From Leptodontidium sp. MPI-SDFR-AT-0119 (lineage: Eukaryota; Ascomycota; Leotiomycetes; Helotiales; Leptodontidiaceae): 64,000 bases of DNA. The notes beneath the pieces were generated by a model that was not told where the DNA came from, ran no database searches, and was given only the letters and a program-made list of their open reading frames with translations. Location of the stretch: contig JAHLEZ010000006.1 in the NCBI GenBank assembly GCA_020726505.1, positions 186,001 through 250,000 of the forward strand, in the 5' to 3' direction. Positions within the stretch are counted from its first letter, which is position 1. Each line of letters starts with the position of its first letter. Both the position numbers and the translations under genes were made by a program. This document shows, piece after piece, positions 26,001 through 37,907 of the stretch.

Positions 26001-27014
26001 ATGGGTGGAATACAGAACCCCCCTTTGAGCCTGCAAACACATCTTACAACCCAGATGCCCTCTCCAAGTCAAAGGGGTGGAGATTCCTACTTCTCTCCTG
26101 TTGCCGAATCACCAGCCTCTTCAAGGACAAGCACAACTTCTTCGATGTTCCCATTCCCACGCCAAGGTACACCCCAGAGTGGGTGGGAGCCTGTTGACTA
26201 CAATAGGTACACGGCACCTGCGGGGCCTCGAGCATCTTCAAGAGGGAGTCAAAATGCTGCAGATGCTTATCAAATGAATGGCCGTACACCACAGCGGCCA
26301 TCACTTCCAGCTATGGCCTCACAGTCCGCTCAACAAACCGCAGCGCAACAAAGAAGTCGCTCTTACAGTACTCCTGATATTAACGGTCAAAATGGAACTC
26401 GACGACTGCCCAATGGATCTATTAGTGGCCCGGTCCCTGCCGTTCCTGGAATCCCAGCCCATCTTCATCCCGCTTACGACAATGGAATCCCTCGATCTCA
26501 GAATAGCTCTCCAAATGGTCTGCCCGTGAGGTCAAATACGCAATCTCCCGGTGCACAGAGAGAAAGGATGCAACAAAATCAACAATATGCAAATGCACCA
26601 CAATACTCCCGCAGCAACACATCTCAATTTCCATCAACAATGCAGGATAGTCGAGCAATGTCACCTCCGTTGGGTAGCGCCATGTCAGGAGATAGTGATA
26701 TGGGTTTGCCCACGCAATTAAAGGTCAAAGTCAACTGTGACGGCAACTACGTAACTCTGGTGGTTGCATTCAACATCACCTACCAATCACTAGTTGACCG
26801 CATCGATGCAAAAGTCGGAAGATTTTCCAACAACGCCATCGCACAAGGGACGATGAGGCTTCGATACCGAGACGAGGACGGGGATTTTGTCACCATAGAA
26901 TCGGACGACGATATCCAGATCGCGTTCCAGGAGTGGCGCGAGGCACAGAAGCAACAATACCACCAAGGACAACTCGGCGAGATCGAGTTGTTCTGTCTCG
27001 GTGTGGAAAACTAG
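23083..27014 (+). CDS. CDC24: CDC24, Rho guanine nucleotide exchange factor for Cdc42
   Basis: Activates Cdc42/Rac at sites of polarised growth. Exons 23083-23751, 23889-24431, 24480-25539 and 25588-27014 (1232 aa); introns 137, 48, 48 and 48 nt at most, all frame-consistent. I chose ATG 23083 (MSSGGVATHMAQ) because the open frame further upstream has no in-frame ATG. Domains: CDC24-type calponin-like region about 105-245 (SLYQICVNLRQRL), DH domain about 262-455 (YRDHVVRELVDTERKYVQDL ... LKPMQRLVKYPLLLK), PH domain from about 470, long Pro/Ser-rich linker, and a C-terminal PB1 domain about 1140-1230 (LKVKVNCDG ... RYRDEDGDFVTIESDDDI) that would bind Bem1/ScdB. The PH domain is interrupted by 198 in-frame residues (487-684) between SDVQKE and YEQYTIYLFERILLCCKD. 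The fused halves match the normal family sequence, so the insert is an addition. Confidence 0.95.
24795..25124 (+). repeat. three degenerate repeats inside the Cdc24 PH-domain insertion
   Basis: Units begin at 24795, 24903 and 25032, each with AAGCGCAAGGCG-like DNA encoding [KR]RKA(T/S)(L/M), then Ser/Gln-rich sequence (TSQSSP) and an acidic close such as DELEEELS, DEFEEGAS or DEIEEEPS. The unit length is about 108, 129 and 93 nt. They account for roughly half of the 594-nt insertion (24726-25319). Confidence 0.75.
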
Positions 27015-28644
27015 CATTTTTGAGTTAATGAGAAAGACACTTTCCGTTACATTCCGTGCATTCTGTTCTGTTATGCATGGGTGGTGCATTGTTGGAGCTG
27101 GAAGACTTTTCATCTGGCTGCTTAAACCCGCCGACGTGCTTTTCCAACATCCGGGGCCGGAGGATACGACGACATATGACCTTTGGGACAGGACATGGGA
27201 GGATTGCACTACCTCGGCCTGCGCAGCGTTTGTTTCTACTTCAATCTATTACTCTCTCTTTGCGCAATTTTGAAACTTTCGATGTTTTTTCGGCCAGCAA
27301 GTAGGCTTGGGATTTGGCTTCTGTGAGGGCGTTTTCCTGAGAGGCGTTTCGATGTGCCTCTCCCGGTGTTTGCGTGTGTTCCTGAGTCATTTTCGTGGCG
27401 TCGCACGGCGCCTAGGCTACACTGCTCTTTTTTATACCGGTGGTCGGCGACGATATCGAATTGATGGACGAGCGAGTTCAGCCCATGGGTGGACGGGATG
27501 TTGAGTGAGAGATTGAGCGGTTATGGGCCTGTCTATGTCTCTGGTGGATGGGGCGTGTGGTGTGGTAGATGGATAGAGAGGTCTGAGTTTGGGACAGAAG
27601 ACCAGAAGAGAACCTGTAGAGTCTACCAGGCTCTGGAGACTCCGGGGAGATGGGAAGATGGGCCGTGGGATTTTGTGAGGACAAGCATGGCAGGGTATCG
27701 CACGGCATGGACTGGACTGGAATGGGAGGAAATGCCTAAAGATTGATTTATTTGGCGTCGATGATGCATGTATGTGTCCGGACAGTCTGGGAGAGAGGAC
27801 AGGAGATTCAGAGGGGAGGAAGAAAGTATGAGAAACTTAGATACACGGATGGATGGAGCTTGCAGCTAGATAGCTACTTCGCTTAGGTAGCTTACCACCT
27901 TATGAAGAAGACGTGGATTTTGTTTTGTTCATCTGACGTGCCTCTACCCATGGTCCCATGCCAGAGGGTAGGTTCTTGAATGTGAATTATCGAACGACTT
28001 TAGTGATAATCTACCTGATCCCCATCCATATCGGTACCGATGTTTGGCTCTTTTTGTATAAGTATATTAGAAGGGTAGGTTAAACATGACAAGAAAATTT
28101 TGGACTTCCTGACTTAATTGTTGACCTTGTAACTTGACTTACTTGACTTGACTTGAATTGACTCTAAATATTAGCTTGATTAAATGTTTGTTAAATTCCT
28201 TGAAAATTGGTTTTTTTTTAATGTGTTAAGTGGACTCTTTGATTGGGGTTTTTTTTAATGGTATTCCTTCGTCTTCCTTTGCGCCTGAGAAGTGTTTCAT
28301 CACTCCACCAATGCAGATGCCCTCTTTTTTGTACAAACAACAAATATCTTCATACACAGAGCCATCGATCCCGCAGTACGCCGCGCATCAACATCTTCCC
28401 ATGCGTCCATCTTAAACCTCTCTTCACTTGACATTCTTCAATTTCTGAAGATCCTCCTTCTCCGCTTTCCAAGTATGAATAAATGTACAGTACAATACAT
28501 TGGATCGAGTGGATCCAACACAAAACAACACAGCAGTCCAAACCCAATCAAGTCCAGCCCAGCTCAGGACACAGAAGCACAAGCACAAGCAAGCGGCGTA
28601 AAAGAGACATATGGCGGATTGGATTCGGTAGGCTAGCTGCTGCT
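27015..28644. other. convergent intergenic region, 1.6 kb
   Basis: Between the 3' ends of CDC24 (plus) and the mS37 gene (minus). Contains T-rich blocks near 28200-28260, an imperfect TTGACT/ACTTG repeat at about 28132-28162, and no gene I can support. Confidence 0.4.
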
Positions 28645-29454
28645 TCACTTCCTTTTCCTGGGACCGACGATGTTCGGGTACATGCGTGACAGATGGTGGT
28701 TGATGGTGTTTTTCTTTTGGGATTTAGGTCTCTGTTTGCCATCAAATTATATCAGCATCGATCATGTATTCATCCATCCACTCAGTCATTTATTCCGCAT
28801 TCATGCAATCGACTCGCCCACCGCGCCAGTCCAAGACTCAAGCCATGAGGAGTGGACTTTGTAAAGATGGCGTGTTTGTATTTTGGAGGGGTATAGGGAT
28901 GGAGGAGTAGACGTACTGGTGTATCCATACAAGCTCGTAATTGCGTCTCGAATGCCTGACAGCCTGCTGCGGTGTAGCCGGAGGATGCCCAGCATGCTAT
29001 GGAGAGATTGTTAGCTTGTGTTCTGAGTGATTTTGTGGCTTTTGTCTCTCCCTCTCTCTCCCTCTCTCTCCACCGATTCTTCATGTCCGTTTGAAGGAGG
29101 ACCATTCGTTCATTCCCTTGCACATCGTCGCAGATATTCATGTATCCCATTGAACGGAATTTACACCCATATCCCACGTAACCCCTCAACTTCGTTGGCC
29201 TCCCCGATTGCCAACCCTTCTTCCTACCCTCTCCCCTTCTTCACCACATCCATTCCCAATCCCCGACCCCAATGACCGCACACCAAAGCATAATAAATAG
29301 AATAAGAGAAACACTCACTCAGTACAGAACTCATAAGCGTCAAGCACGGATTGGCATCCGCCTGATTCGGACGTCGGACTCGCAGTTTAGGGAGAGGAGG
29401 GAGGCGCATGGGCTGCAGCGCCGTGCTAACAGATCCTTTCTTCGGGGCTGGCAT
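28645..29454 (-). CDS. MRP10: mitochondrial small ribosomal subunit protein mS37 (Mrp10)
   Basis: CHCH-domain component of the mitochondrial small ribosomal subunit, imported through the Mia40 pathway in related fungi. Minus-strand exons 29454-29319, 28996-28917 and 28731-28645 give 100 aa. Introns are 322 nt (GTGAGT, branch GCTAAC, CATAG; it also holds a CT-rich tract at 29045-29071) and 185 nt (GTACGT...AACAG). The start MPAPKKGSV leads to RLPPLPKLRVRRPNQ, the family hallmark. A twin CX9C motif spans NPC-LTLMSSVLT-C and GC-QAFETQLRA-C; the first spacing of nine is completed only by the proposed splice, which supports the model. The end is NHHLSRMYPNIVGPRKRK, again typical. Length equals the usual 90-105 aa. 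It is divergent from the 991-aa gene, 450 bp apart. Confidence 0.92.
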
Positions 29455-29904
29455 TTCGTCTTATCCTGTCTCGTCCCTCGGGGCTGCTGGAAAGCGGAAA
29501 AGACGATGTGGATTGAGTGGTGGTGTGGTGTAAATGATCGTGGATTTGATGTTCGAGATGCCCTGAGGGACGTGGAGCTTTAATTATTTAAACGCTAGGG
29601 AGGATGAGGTTAGCGCTTGGACAAGGGTAGACCCGCAGGCTAAAATCCAATGTAAACAAACATCGCCCAAGCTTTCTAATGCCTCTGCTCGTGTGTCCCG
29701 CGATCAATCAATCGACCGACGAACTCATCCTTACAGTACAGCCAATCGACGCGGTACTGGTACCAACGCAGTTTCTTTCGAGTATTCGATAAGACTGTGC
29801 TTATTTATGATTTTGTTACTGCTTTAGAAGGAAGGGTTCATCATTGCTACAAATCCCATTGAGACGCGCCGCGCATTGGAGATTGAGGGATCGAATTGAG
29901 AGGG
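29455..29904. other. divergent promoter region, 450 bp
   Basis: Shared upstream DNA of the mS37 gene and the large nuclear protein gene. No defined motif was identified; short poly-A/T tracts (TTTAATTATTTAAACG near 29580) may mark a nucleosome-free zone. Confidence 0.35.
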
Positions 29905-32900
29905 ATGGATATGGATATGGAGGGCGGAAATACTGAGGGGAAGGGGGAGAGTTGGTATGTTATTATCTATTCCTCTCTGGGTCCTGAATCCTGGAATTAT
30001 TGGGAGTTGTGCAGAAGTCAAAGACTAGTATTGACATCCCCCCAGGTCCATCTATCGCGATGCCTTCACACCCACATCCCTCTCCCACGCCAACATCAAA
30101 CCTAAACCCAAGCCATGGGAACGCGCTCCTGTGTCTGCACATGCACCGCGTCTGGCTGGGCAGAAGATATGGAAGAAAGCTAGCTCGCTGCACTCCGCTT
30201 CTTCCCATGCAATTGCCGACAAAGAGAATGCGGTACAAGTCGAACTCGAGCTTGAGAAAGGGGGGGTGGGTGCTAGGAAGAGGAGGAGAGGTGTAGGAGG
30301 TAAAGAGAATATCGGGGAGGCCAAGTTTATGTCTGTCAACCCTGAGGGGTTAGAGAGGGCGGTGGATGGCAGTGGGGACAGTAGTCCTAGGAAGAACGGT
30401 GCGTTGCTGAGGGACGAAGACGCGTTTGTGGTTCCTAGGAAGAGGACGAATGCCAATCATCTCATTACGCCGAGGAAGGCACTCCGTCATGTCGAGAACA
30501 ACATCGTCGCGCCTGCTCTGGAAGAAACGATAAAGAGTCCCGCGAAGGGTATGAAGATCCCACTCAATGATAATGAGGGCGGAGAGCACGAGAAGGAGAA
30601 GCCGAGACGCAGAAAGTCTATGCGGAAGAGTAGGAGGCTTACGAGGAGTGATTTGGTGGAGGAAACTGTGGAGAGCAGGAGGGGTTCTTTTGTGTTTGGT
30701 CAGAACGGAGGGGATGGAGGTGTTGATAGTTTCTCTGGCATTATGGTCCCGGCTGAGCAAACTGGTATACAGGCAGAGGAAACCCTTGCCGCTTCTGAGG
30801 AATCGAGTGATATGCGAGATTCATCATCCATCCTCGAGCAAGCTGTTGTCGCTGCACCAGTGGTTGAAGGAACCGAAATACCTGAGGCTGTCTCATACGA
30901 ACCTGCGCCAGACACCATTGACACGCCAAACCCACCAGCTGTCCCGGTATTAGAGACGGTTGAGACTCTTGAGAACGAGACATCCCTGACTGAAGAGCCG
31001 GTCTTTGTTCAAGAAATTCAAGAAATAGTCGAGTCCGAGCTTGAGACTTCGTCGCGAACCGAGTTCTCAAATAGCGTGAATGAGAACCTCGAGAAGCAAT
31101 CCGGATTGGAAACCATTGTCGAGCTCACGACCATCGAGGATCAACCTATCCAGGCAGCAGCCGAATCATCCAGTATTCTAGCGACAGCTGCCGAATCAGT
31201 CGAAATCAAAACCATCACCGCCCAATCACCCCAAACACCGATCAAGCCTTCACAACTGCAACTGGCACCTCTCCAATCCGTCGAACCAAATATGGCCGTT
31301 GTACTCTCACCTACCAAATCTTTGGCAACTCCAAGATCCAGGAGAAAGACCCCTCAACGAAGTGCTACGAGGAGAAGTACTCGAACTACTCGCAACAGCT
31401 CGATGTCTCGGGAAGAGCCTTCCACTCCCGCCGTTCCAGCTTTGGAGGGTACGGCCTTGGAGACTTTGGGTGAGGTGTCTAGATTTGTCGATGCTGAGCA
31501 TCACTTGATGGGTTCGAGTGCCTATGTGGATATCGTAGCCCCATTACTTGAGGTTAGGCAGGCTTCTGATCACGAAAACGGTGCGGATGACATGTCTACC
31601 GCGCCAGTTGTTTCTCAAGGCGAAGAGCCCATGCCGAACAATGCTGTCAACAACGTCCAGACGACTGAGCGAGTAGAAATCGTTGCGGATCCACAACCAG
31701 AGGAAGGGGACGTTTCTATAGGGGACTTTATCGACGAGACTTCAACTTCAATGAAATTCGAGAAGCAGGAAGACAAGGAAGGTCATTCAGAGCAAGATTC
31801 TTGTGATGAGCAATTGCGTCAGGAAATCGAGATTGCTACACCCAAGCGTGCGAATCTACCAGCCCAGTCTCTATCATTTGATAGCGACCCAGTTGAAGAA
31901 GCACCTTCTGAAGAGATCTCAGAAGAGTCAGCAGAGAGTTTCGAACTCATTGAGCCAAACTCTATCTCTGCTTCCGACAACGCTCCTTGTAGCCCAACTG
32001 ATGAGGCATCCGAAGAGCTACATGAATCCTCCACACCAGATCTAACCACCACCGAACTCACCGAGACCATTTCCGAGAATGCTCCGTCCGCTGTCTATGA
32101 TCATGATGACACGGACATGCTTCGAAACTTCCTCTCAAAAGTCAAAGCCAACAAGGCTGCGAAAGCCAAGACATCTATTCCAAAGAGAAAGCGATCATTG
32201 CCACATTCACCCCTTCAGATCCCGCTAGGCACAGTCGATGCTACATCATCACCCTCCCCTCCCAAAGCCAAAGATGAGTTCGATGTCAGTCTCCCTACCC
32301 CATCGCCCAGCAAACGCAGGAAGCGAAACGAACCCTCCCATGAAGCTCCTCAAGACGAGGACGTAACCGAACCCCGATCTATCAGGCGAAGTGGTCGAAC
32401 TCGCCTCCCAGTCAAAGCAGCCCCAGTAGCACCAAGCTTCATCCCCGTCCGACGACTCGGCCAAGACGGAGACAGCACCGTAACTCTCCGGCGCAACGAA
32501 GAGAAAGAACTCGCAGCCCTCACAAAAGTCAATACCCGCAAGAACAAAGGCGGCGCTTCCCACCCTGCTGACTTCCTAGCTAAGAAAGCCGATGAAAAAG
32601 AAGATCCTGCTTCGCGGCAACGCGCTCTTAAAGAGGTGTTTGATGAGAAGAACTATAAGCAGAAGTTGAACAAAAAGGGGAAGAGTGTTGTTTGGGCTGA
32701 GGAGTTGGCGCAGTTCCAGACAGAGGAGGGCAAGAAGGTCGTTGTTGCACCTGTGGTTCCTGAGAAGGAAGGGAAGAAAGAGGGGAAGAAGGTTACTATT
32801 GTGGAGAAGGAACCTGAGAGGGAGAAGGATAAGCCTATCTTGCCTGGTGATGAGAAGAAATCTACCTCTTCGACGCCGAAGGTTAAGGTCGGTATTAGGA

Positions 32901-32971
32901 GTAAAATGACTCTGGGTATGGCTGCTAATGGGACGCCTGCTCCGAAGAGACGAGTGAGAGGTCGTTCATAG
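29905..32971 (+). CDS. large disordered nuclear protein, conserved in ascomycetes, function unknown
   Basis: Exons 29905-29954 and 30046-32971 (991 aa). The 91-nt intron GTATGT...CCCCCCAG is inferred because the main frame has no ATG near its start; splicing yields MDMDMEGGNTEGKGES then WSIYRDAFTP and KPKPWERAP. Mostly acidic and disordered, with many SP/TP sites. A KEN box (DKENA, residues 75-79) suggests possible APC/C-dependent turnover. The conserved part is C-terminal (about 690-900): MLRNFLSKVKANKAAKAKTS, basic stretches PKRKRSLPHSPL and SKRRKRN (likely nuclear localisation), RSIRRSGRTRLPVK, VRRLGQDGD, VTLRRNEEKELAALTKVNTR, and KSVVWAEELAQF. KSVVW fits a protein phosphatase 1 docking (RVxF-type) motif. 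I do not know a named family; homologues appear to be uncharacterised. A cell-cycle or chromatin role is inference only. Confidence 0.8.
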
Positions 32972-33158
32972 GGAGGTACAGGGAGGATTCCGACTGGCTG
33001 TGTTGTCTGTTCTGTTTTGTTTATGATTCTGGTGCATGGATGAGCCTTGCTTGCTTGCTTGTTGCGTTCGTTCGGTGAAATGGGGGCTGGGCTGGTGCGA
33101 TTTGATTTCATTTGCTTCATCTGATTCTTTAGCATTGTAGTGTGGGTCGGATGCGAGT

Positions 33159-33253
33159 GCGGGTTGAATGCGGGTTGAATGCGGGTTGAATGCGGATTGA
33201 ATGCGGATTGAATGTGGGTTGGATGCGGGTTGAATGCGGATTGAATGCGGGTG
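33159..33253. repeat. 11-nt minisatellite, eight units
   Basis: Eight tandem copies of GCGG(G/A)TTGAAT with few changes, plus a partial ninth, about 190 nt after the stop codon of the 991-aa gene. Confidence 0.93.
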
Positions 33254-36200
33254 AGGCTGGGAATGAAGACGGAGGCGGCTCGGTATGTAAATACGTTGGT
33301 AGTAGTGTGAATAACATGTCTTTCAATTCTTGAGTCGCTAGCCTATGGCGTCCATCATTCTCAGCCAGCCGCCTAGTGTCAGACAGTTCCTGCAGTCAAC
33401 CTCTCCTTTCCTCTCTTCTTCTCGATGTCCCGATCTCTCCATCACATCACTCACACGGAACACTGAACTATCTCCGTCCGGGGCAGCCTCTCCCTTTGAT
33501 CCGGAGCTGCCGTTGCAGAAAAGCCGCTGCGGCAGTAAGGCAAAGCAAACCAAGCACTGTACATCGTATATTTACACTGTGCCGTTCGTTAGGTGCGGTT
33601 CTCATACCGCCGCACTCTTCGCCCGAAAAGTCCGCCAGGGGAAGGGAATCAGGGAAAGCTAAACACTAGAAGCGGGTGTCACGAAGGAAAACAGGTGACT
33701 GTTTTGGACCCGAGGGAGTGGTATCACTATCACTATCACGTACTTCTGCGACACCTTATGGAGTAATGTAGTGTTTGTGATGAGAATGCGGTATTTAATT
33801 GAAAATTGGAAGGAAATGGGAAGGGGAATTTTGAAATGCCCTGTTTATTGACCCTGTCTTGTACGGTTCGTTAGGGTGTTTGTAGGTTTACTGGTGCTGT
33901 GTTTACTGGGGGCGGGAAGGAGGAACGATAGTTGATTGCGAGGGGGCAGATGTGGCGATAGGTATCGGCGCCGACGGCGACTTCGGTGCTCGCTTACTCG
34001 TCACTTGTTTGCTGCAACTTCCTTGCCCTGGTCTGAGAGGAGGGGATGGGGAAGGACGGGGTTGTTTCTCAAAGAGGAGAGTGTTGAGATGCGTAGCTGG
34101 AAATCTCCGCGTTGGCGCCTACGGTGATCTATGGTTCTCGTACATCGTATGTGCGACCTAACTACGCCTGGTAATTGATTACCAGAGTTTCTTATTTTCA
34201 CTTACATTAACATTTCTATTTGCGTTTGTATTTGTGCTGTGTAGGTTTCGTATTCGTCTTTAGATTAATTTACTTTGTACCGAAAGACTGGGAACAGGGG
34301 ACTTTTACAGTGCGTCCGTAGGTAATCTACCTGACCCGCGAATCAAGAGCTCGCTTCTTGACTTTCGTTTCGGGGAGGATATACTTCAACGCGAGCATGG
34401 GTTGAATTGTTTGGGTTGATCGTCCTGTGCTGCACTGAAATCGTCTTTCGCTGCATGCAGAAGCTGTAGAAATAATCGAGACGCACAGGGAAATTCATGC
34501 CTTGCATGCAGGTGGCGATGTGATTCGGCCTTGTTCCGAGGCAGGTCTACGACGAGGGTGAGATGCAATGCAACGCAACTTTGACGTCTGCATATGCAGT
34601 TGGATAAAAGAAGCGAGGAATGAGGTTATCGGCGGTTAGTGGTGCTTAAATGATGAGAGTTGCGTTTGTTGGTTCACTCCAACGGAGATTCAACGGTTCG
34701 TACATGCAAGTACGTAAGCAGGCTGATGTTGGAACGAACGTGCATTTGGCACTCCGTACTCGAGGAGCGAGAAGCTCGTCGACTCGATTCAGAGTCTGGA
34801 GAGAGAAGAGGGATCGAAATTGGACTGTCTACTGTTCATCCAAGGGAGTAAGCAGTGTGCAGAAACAAGCGGAAGGATGAAAATCGCTGCTTGCATCAGA
34901 GACTAGGGAATCCCCCCAACCCCTCCCCTGAGAAAGTATATCTATCGTTAACACTTGCCATGCTCGACATGTAACTTCTTCATTATTTTGAGTTCACGTT
35001 CTAATTTTGCAGTTGACAAGGCCTGGGATCTCAAAACGCGGGAGCTTCTGTTTGATCTTGTGTTGCTACAACCCTGCGATCCATTTTCGGCTCTTGAGTA
35101 TCATTGGACATACAGTTGGAGCACGAATCGCAAATCAAAGTATCAAGCGTTTTGTTATCTTTCCAAACTCAAAACAAACGCTTCCAAATCAACATCGTGC
35201 TATAATCCTAGGGTTATCTTCTCTTTCTCCATGAACTTGAGGGGAGGGAAGGGAGGGGGAGGAAAACATTTCTGATTGGGGATTTTACGGAATGATGGTC
35301 TTGCATGGCAAAAAAGTATATTTTGCTTTGATCGATGATTGGACCGTGAGCTCGTACCGAAGCCAAATGTACGACGGGGTACGACACTGTCCGAAAGACC
35401 GAGTGTATGAACTCTAATTACGCCGTCTACCGCATTTTTGTTTGGAACCAGAACCTTCGATGAGTGATCTTATCGTTTCCTTGGTCGGGGCGGATTTCTT
35501 TTGTTAAAATGTCCGAAATGAAGGTTCAAGACATGAGGGTCTCTGAAGGTCGTGGTTTTGAAAGGGGATACTCCCAAAGTAAATGGTAAGTTCGTCCGTG
35601 GGTATGTAAGCGGAGATTCTCTGGTTGGTTCGCTGGTTCGCATCGATTGTCTGTTTCGCCATGGTCTGTATCTTGGGGACATTTGATGAGGGAATTATGC
35701 TTAAATCGTATGGCTTCCTCTTAAATCTAGCTGCCTGACGGCTAGCCTTGCAGGATCAAGGACATGGAATTGTTTACTCATCCTCACGCTTAGACAGAAA
35801 GTGTATTTGCCTCTTTGGTCACCCCTCCTTTCGCCACGGGAGAGGATGCAGGGTTGTGTTGTTTTGGCTTTCTTCTTCTTTTCTGCCCCTCCTCAGCCAC
35901 CATCCCATGGTTGCTCTTGTCACAATGCTTTCACGAGCGCGTGGAAGGTAAGGTCAAGGGTCACGGCACTTGCACAAGTGGGCAGGCACCACGATCGATG
36001 ATCGCTGCTCGTTCACTTTGTTTACATAGGGAGCTGCACCTCCTTATCTTGACATTCAGTCTGAGGGCAGGAAGAAACAACATAACGTTACTTGGCCACG
36101 TCTCAACGCCTCGTCTGGGCTGTGGACCGTACCGGGCCTCTGCGGGCCATGCAGCCTGCCTCCTGCCATGGTATCTGCTGAGTAAATTTGAGTTTGAGAG

Positions 36201-37877
36201 AGAGTTTTGAAACTTCTGCAGGTTTGTCAAGGGTAAGCAACCTCCCCACGCTGATGATACCTGGATGTCTAGCCGCCCCCCCGCCCCTCTCCCAGTGACT
36301 GTCAATGTCCTCGCATCAACAGATTCAACATTGAATTTACAAACTGACTTTGGTTGAAAATGATAAATGATTCATGTTTTCTTTCCTTTTGCAACTTTCC
36401 ATTAGTATTGTTTCCGTTGCAACTCTCAAGTTACCGCTTTCAGTCTTTTAGGGTGGGAAGTATCTCACTGCATGTTTATCTCTTTGCGACCTGATTGAGC
36501 GTTCCGTCCATTATGTACGAGATCGAGCGGGGGCATTACGCCTCGCCGCCAGGGAGTTCTGATTGGTTTCATATCCAGGTGAGCAGGAGGATGCGATCTT
36601 TTGGTCTTGTCCAAATCGTTTCAAGAGGATTGTTTGATTCAGTTCCATGAGGACGGAGTGGAAGCTTCCCAGGAGCGAGTGAATCTTCGATTATCTCGCT
36701 AACAGGAATCATATCACTTCGAAGTATTGCAACATCTATTTCGGCTTTCCAACCTGATCTAGGAAACTTGGCCGCAATAATCCAGGAACAAGACAGGGAC
36801 TTGAATGATTGAAGATGTGATAGCGACGAGACTGACTGATCATCCTTCGGCAAAAAACCCTAAAGTTCCTCCTTGGACCGGCGATGACTACTAATCCTTG
36901 AGCGGAAGAACGCTTCCTTTCATCATTCCTGTCCTGTGGATACTCTTCAGGGGTTACCAGCCCCACGGACCCGAGAGACTCGTCAAGTGCCGTCAAACGC
37001 AATTTATTTGCTCAACCCGCGTCTGTAATTCCAGATTAGATTTCGTGGCTGAACCCTCTGGAGCGGTTTGAGCTACCGTGCAACGCCATGACCGTTCTGT
37101 ATCTTCTTCAATGTCTCTCCTTCGAGTGCGTCTCGCACAGGCTGGAGTCGATAAACTGTTTGGAGTACCAGATCCAGATCTTTGCACGTCGGTACTGTTC
37201 TAGAGCACAGTCAATAGTGGTGTGATACTGGAATTGCATCGCCGACAAGTGGATGTCGGCGTCCTCTCCATTCCTGTCTCCAGCTCCACCACTTCACTTT
37301 AGCGTATCCAAGGCCGCGGTTATGGAAGCTCACCACATGGTTTTAGTCGAATAATCCCTGAGGAGTTCCCTTGGCAGGACATTTTGAACCTCAATCCGAC
37401 ACTTCCGAGTCCCCAACTGCCTGAAAGGGTTGCTTCGCCGGTCTCCACTCCGCTGTCGTGGGATTACGGAGCTGTAATTACTTTGTCTTCAGGGTTTCAA
37501 TAATGACGAATCCAGATGTTTCTCGGGACCTAGTTGAGACATATCCTTCCCTCAGACTTCCTGGCACAGGGCCTTGAAGAAACAAGGGCGTCGCTTGTCC
37601 TCACCATGTCTTTGGCTTACTTCTAGACACGATCGTGAAGAGCCATGTCAACGTCTAATTCGAGGGTCAAGATAGGTGGCTTTGTCTGTCAAATCAGCAC
37701 TGAGAACGCCATGTGCAGTCCCCTATTCCCAAGCCAATGGCGATGCAGGCGTGCAGATAGAGTTTCTGGGGAAACTGGACCGGCTTCCGCAGGCTTTTGG
37801 AACTACTGCAGTAAGGACATTTCACTCAAGCCGATGCTTCGCTGACGGACGGCCGTCGGCCACAGACGCTGCACGAA

Positions 37878-37907
37878 GGCAATCTAGGCAATCTAGGCAA
37901 TCTAGGC
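37878..37907. repeat. (GGCAATCTA)3 repeat
   Basis: Three perfect 9-nt units followed by GGC. The repeat is 3n in length and lies inside a plus-strand open frame, where it would encode RQS units, but that frame is not supported as a gene. Confidence 0.9.

Noticed and set aside
33345..33662. 105-aa plus-strand ORF starting MASIILSQPPSVRQ
   Set aside because: Plausible start but no family resemblance, no splice partner, and unusual amino-acid make-up after residue 60.
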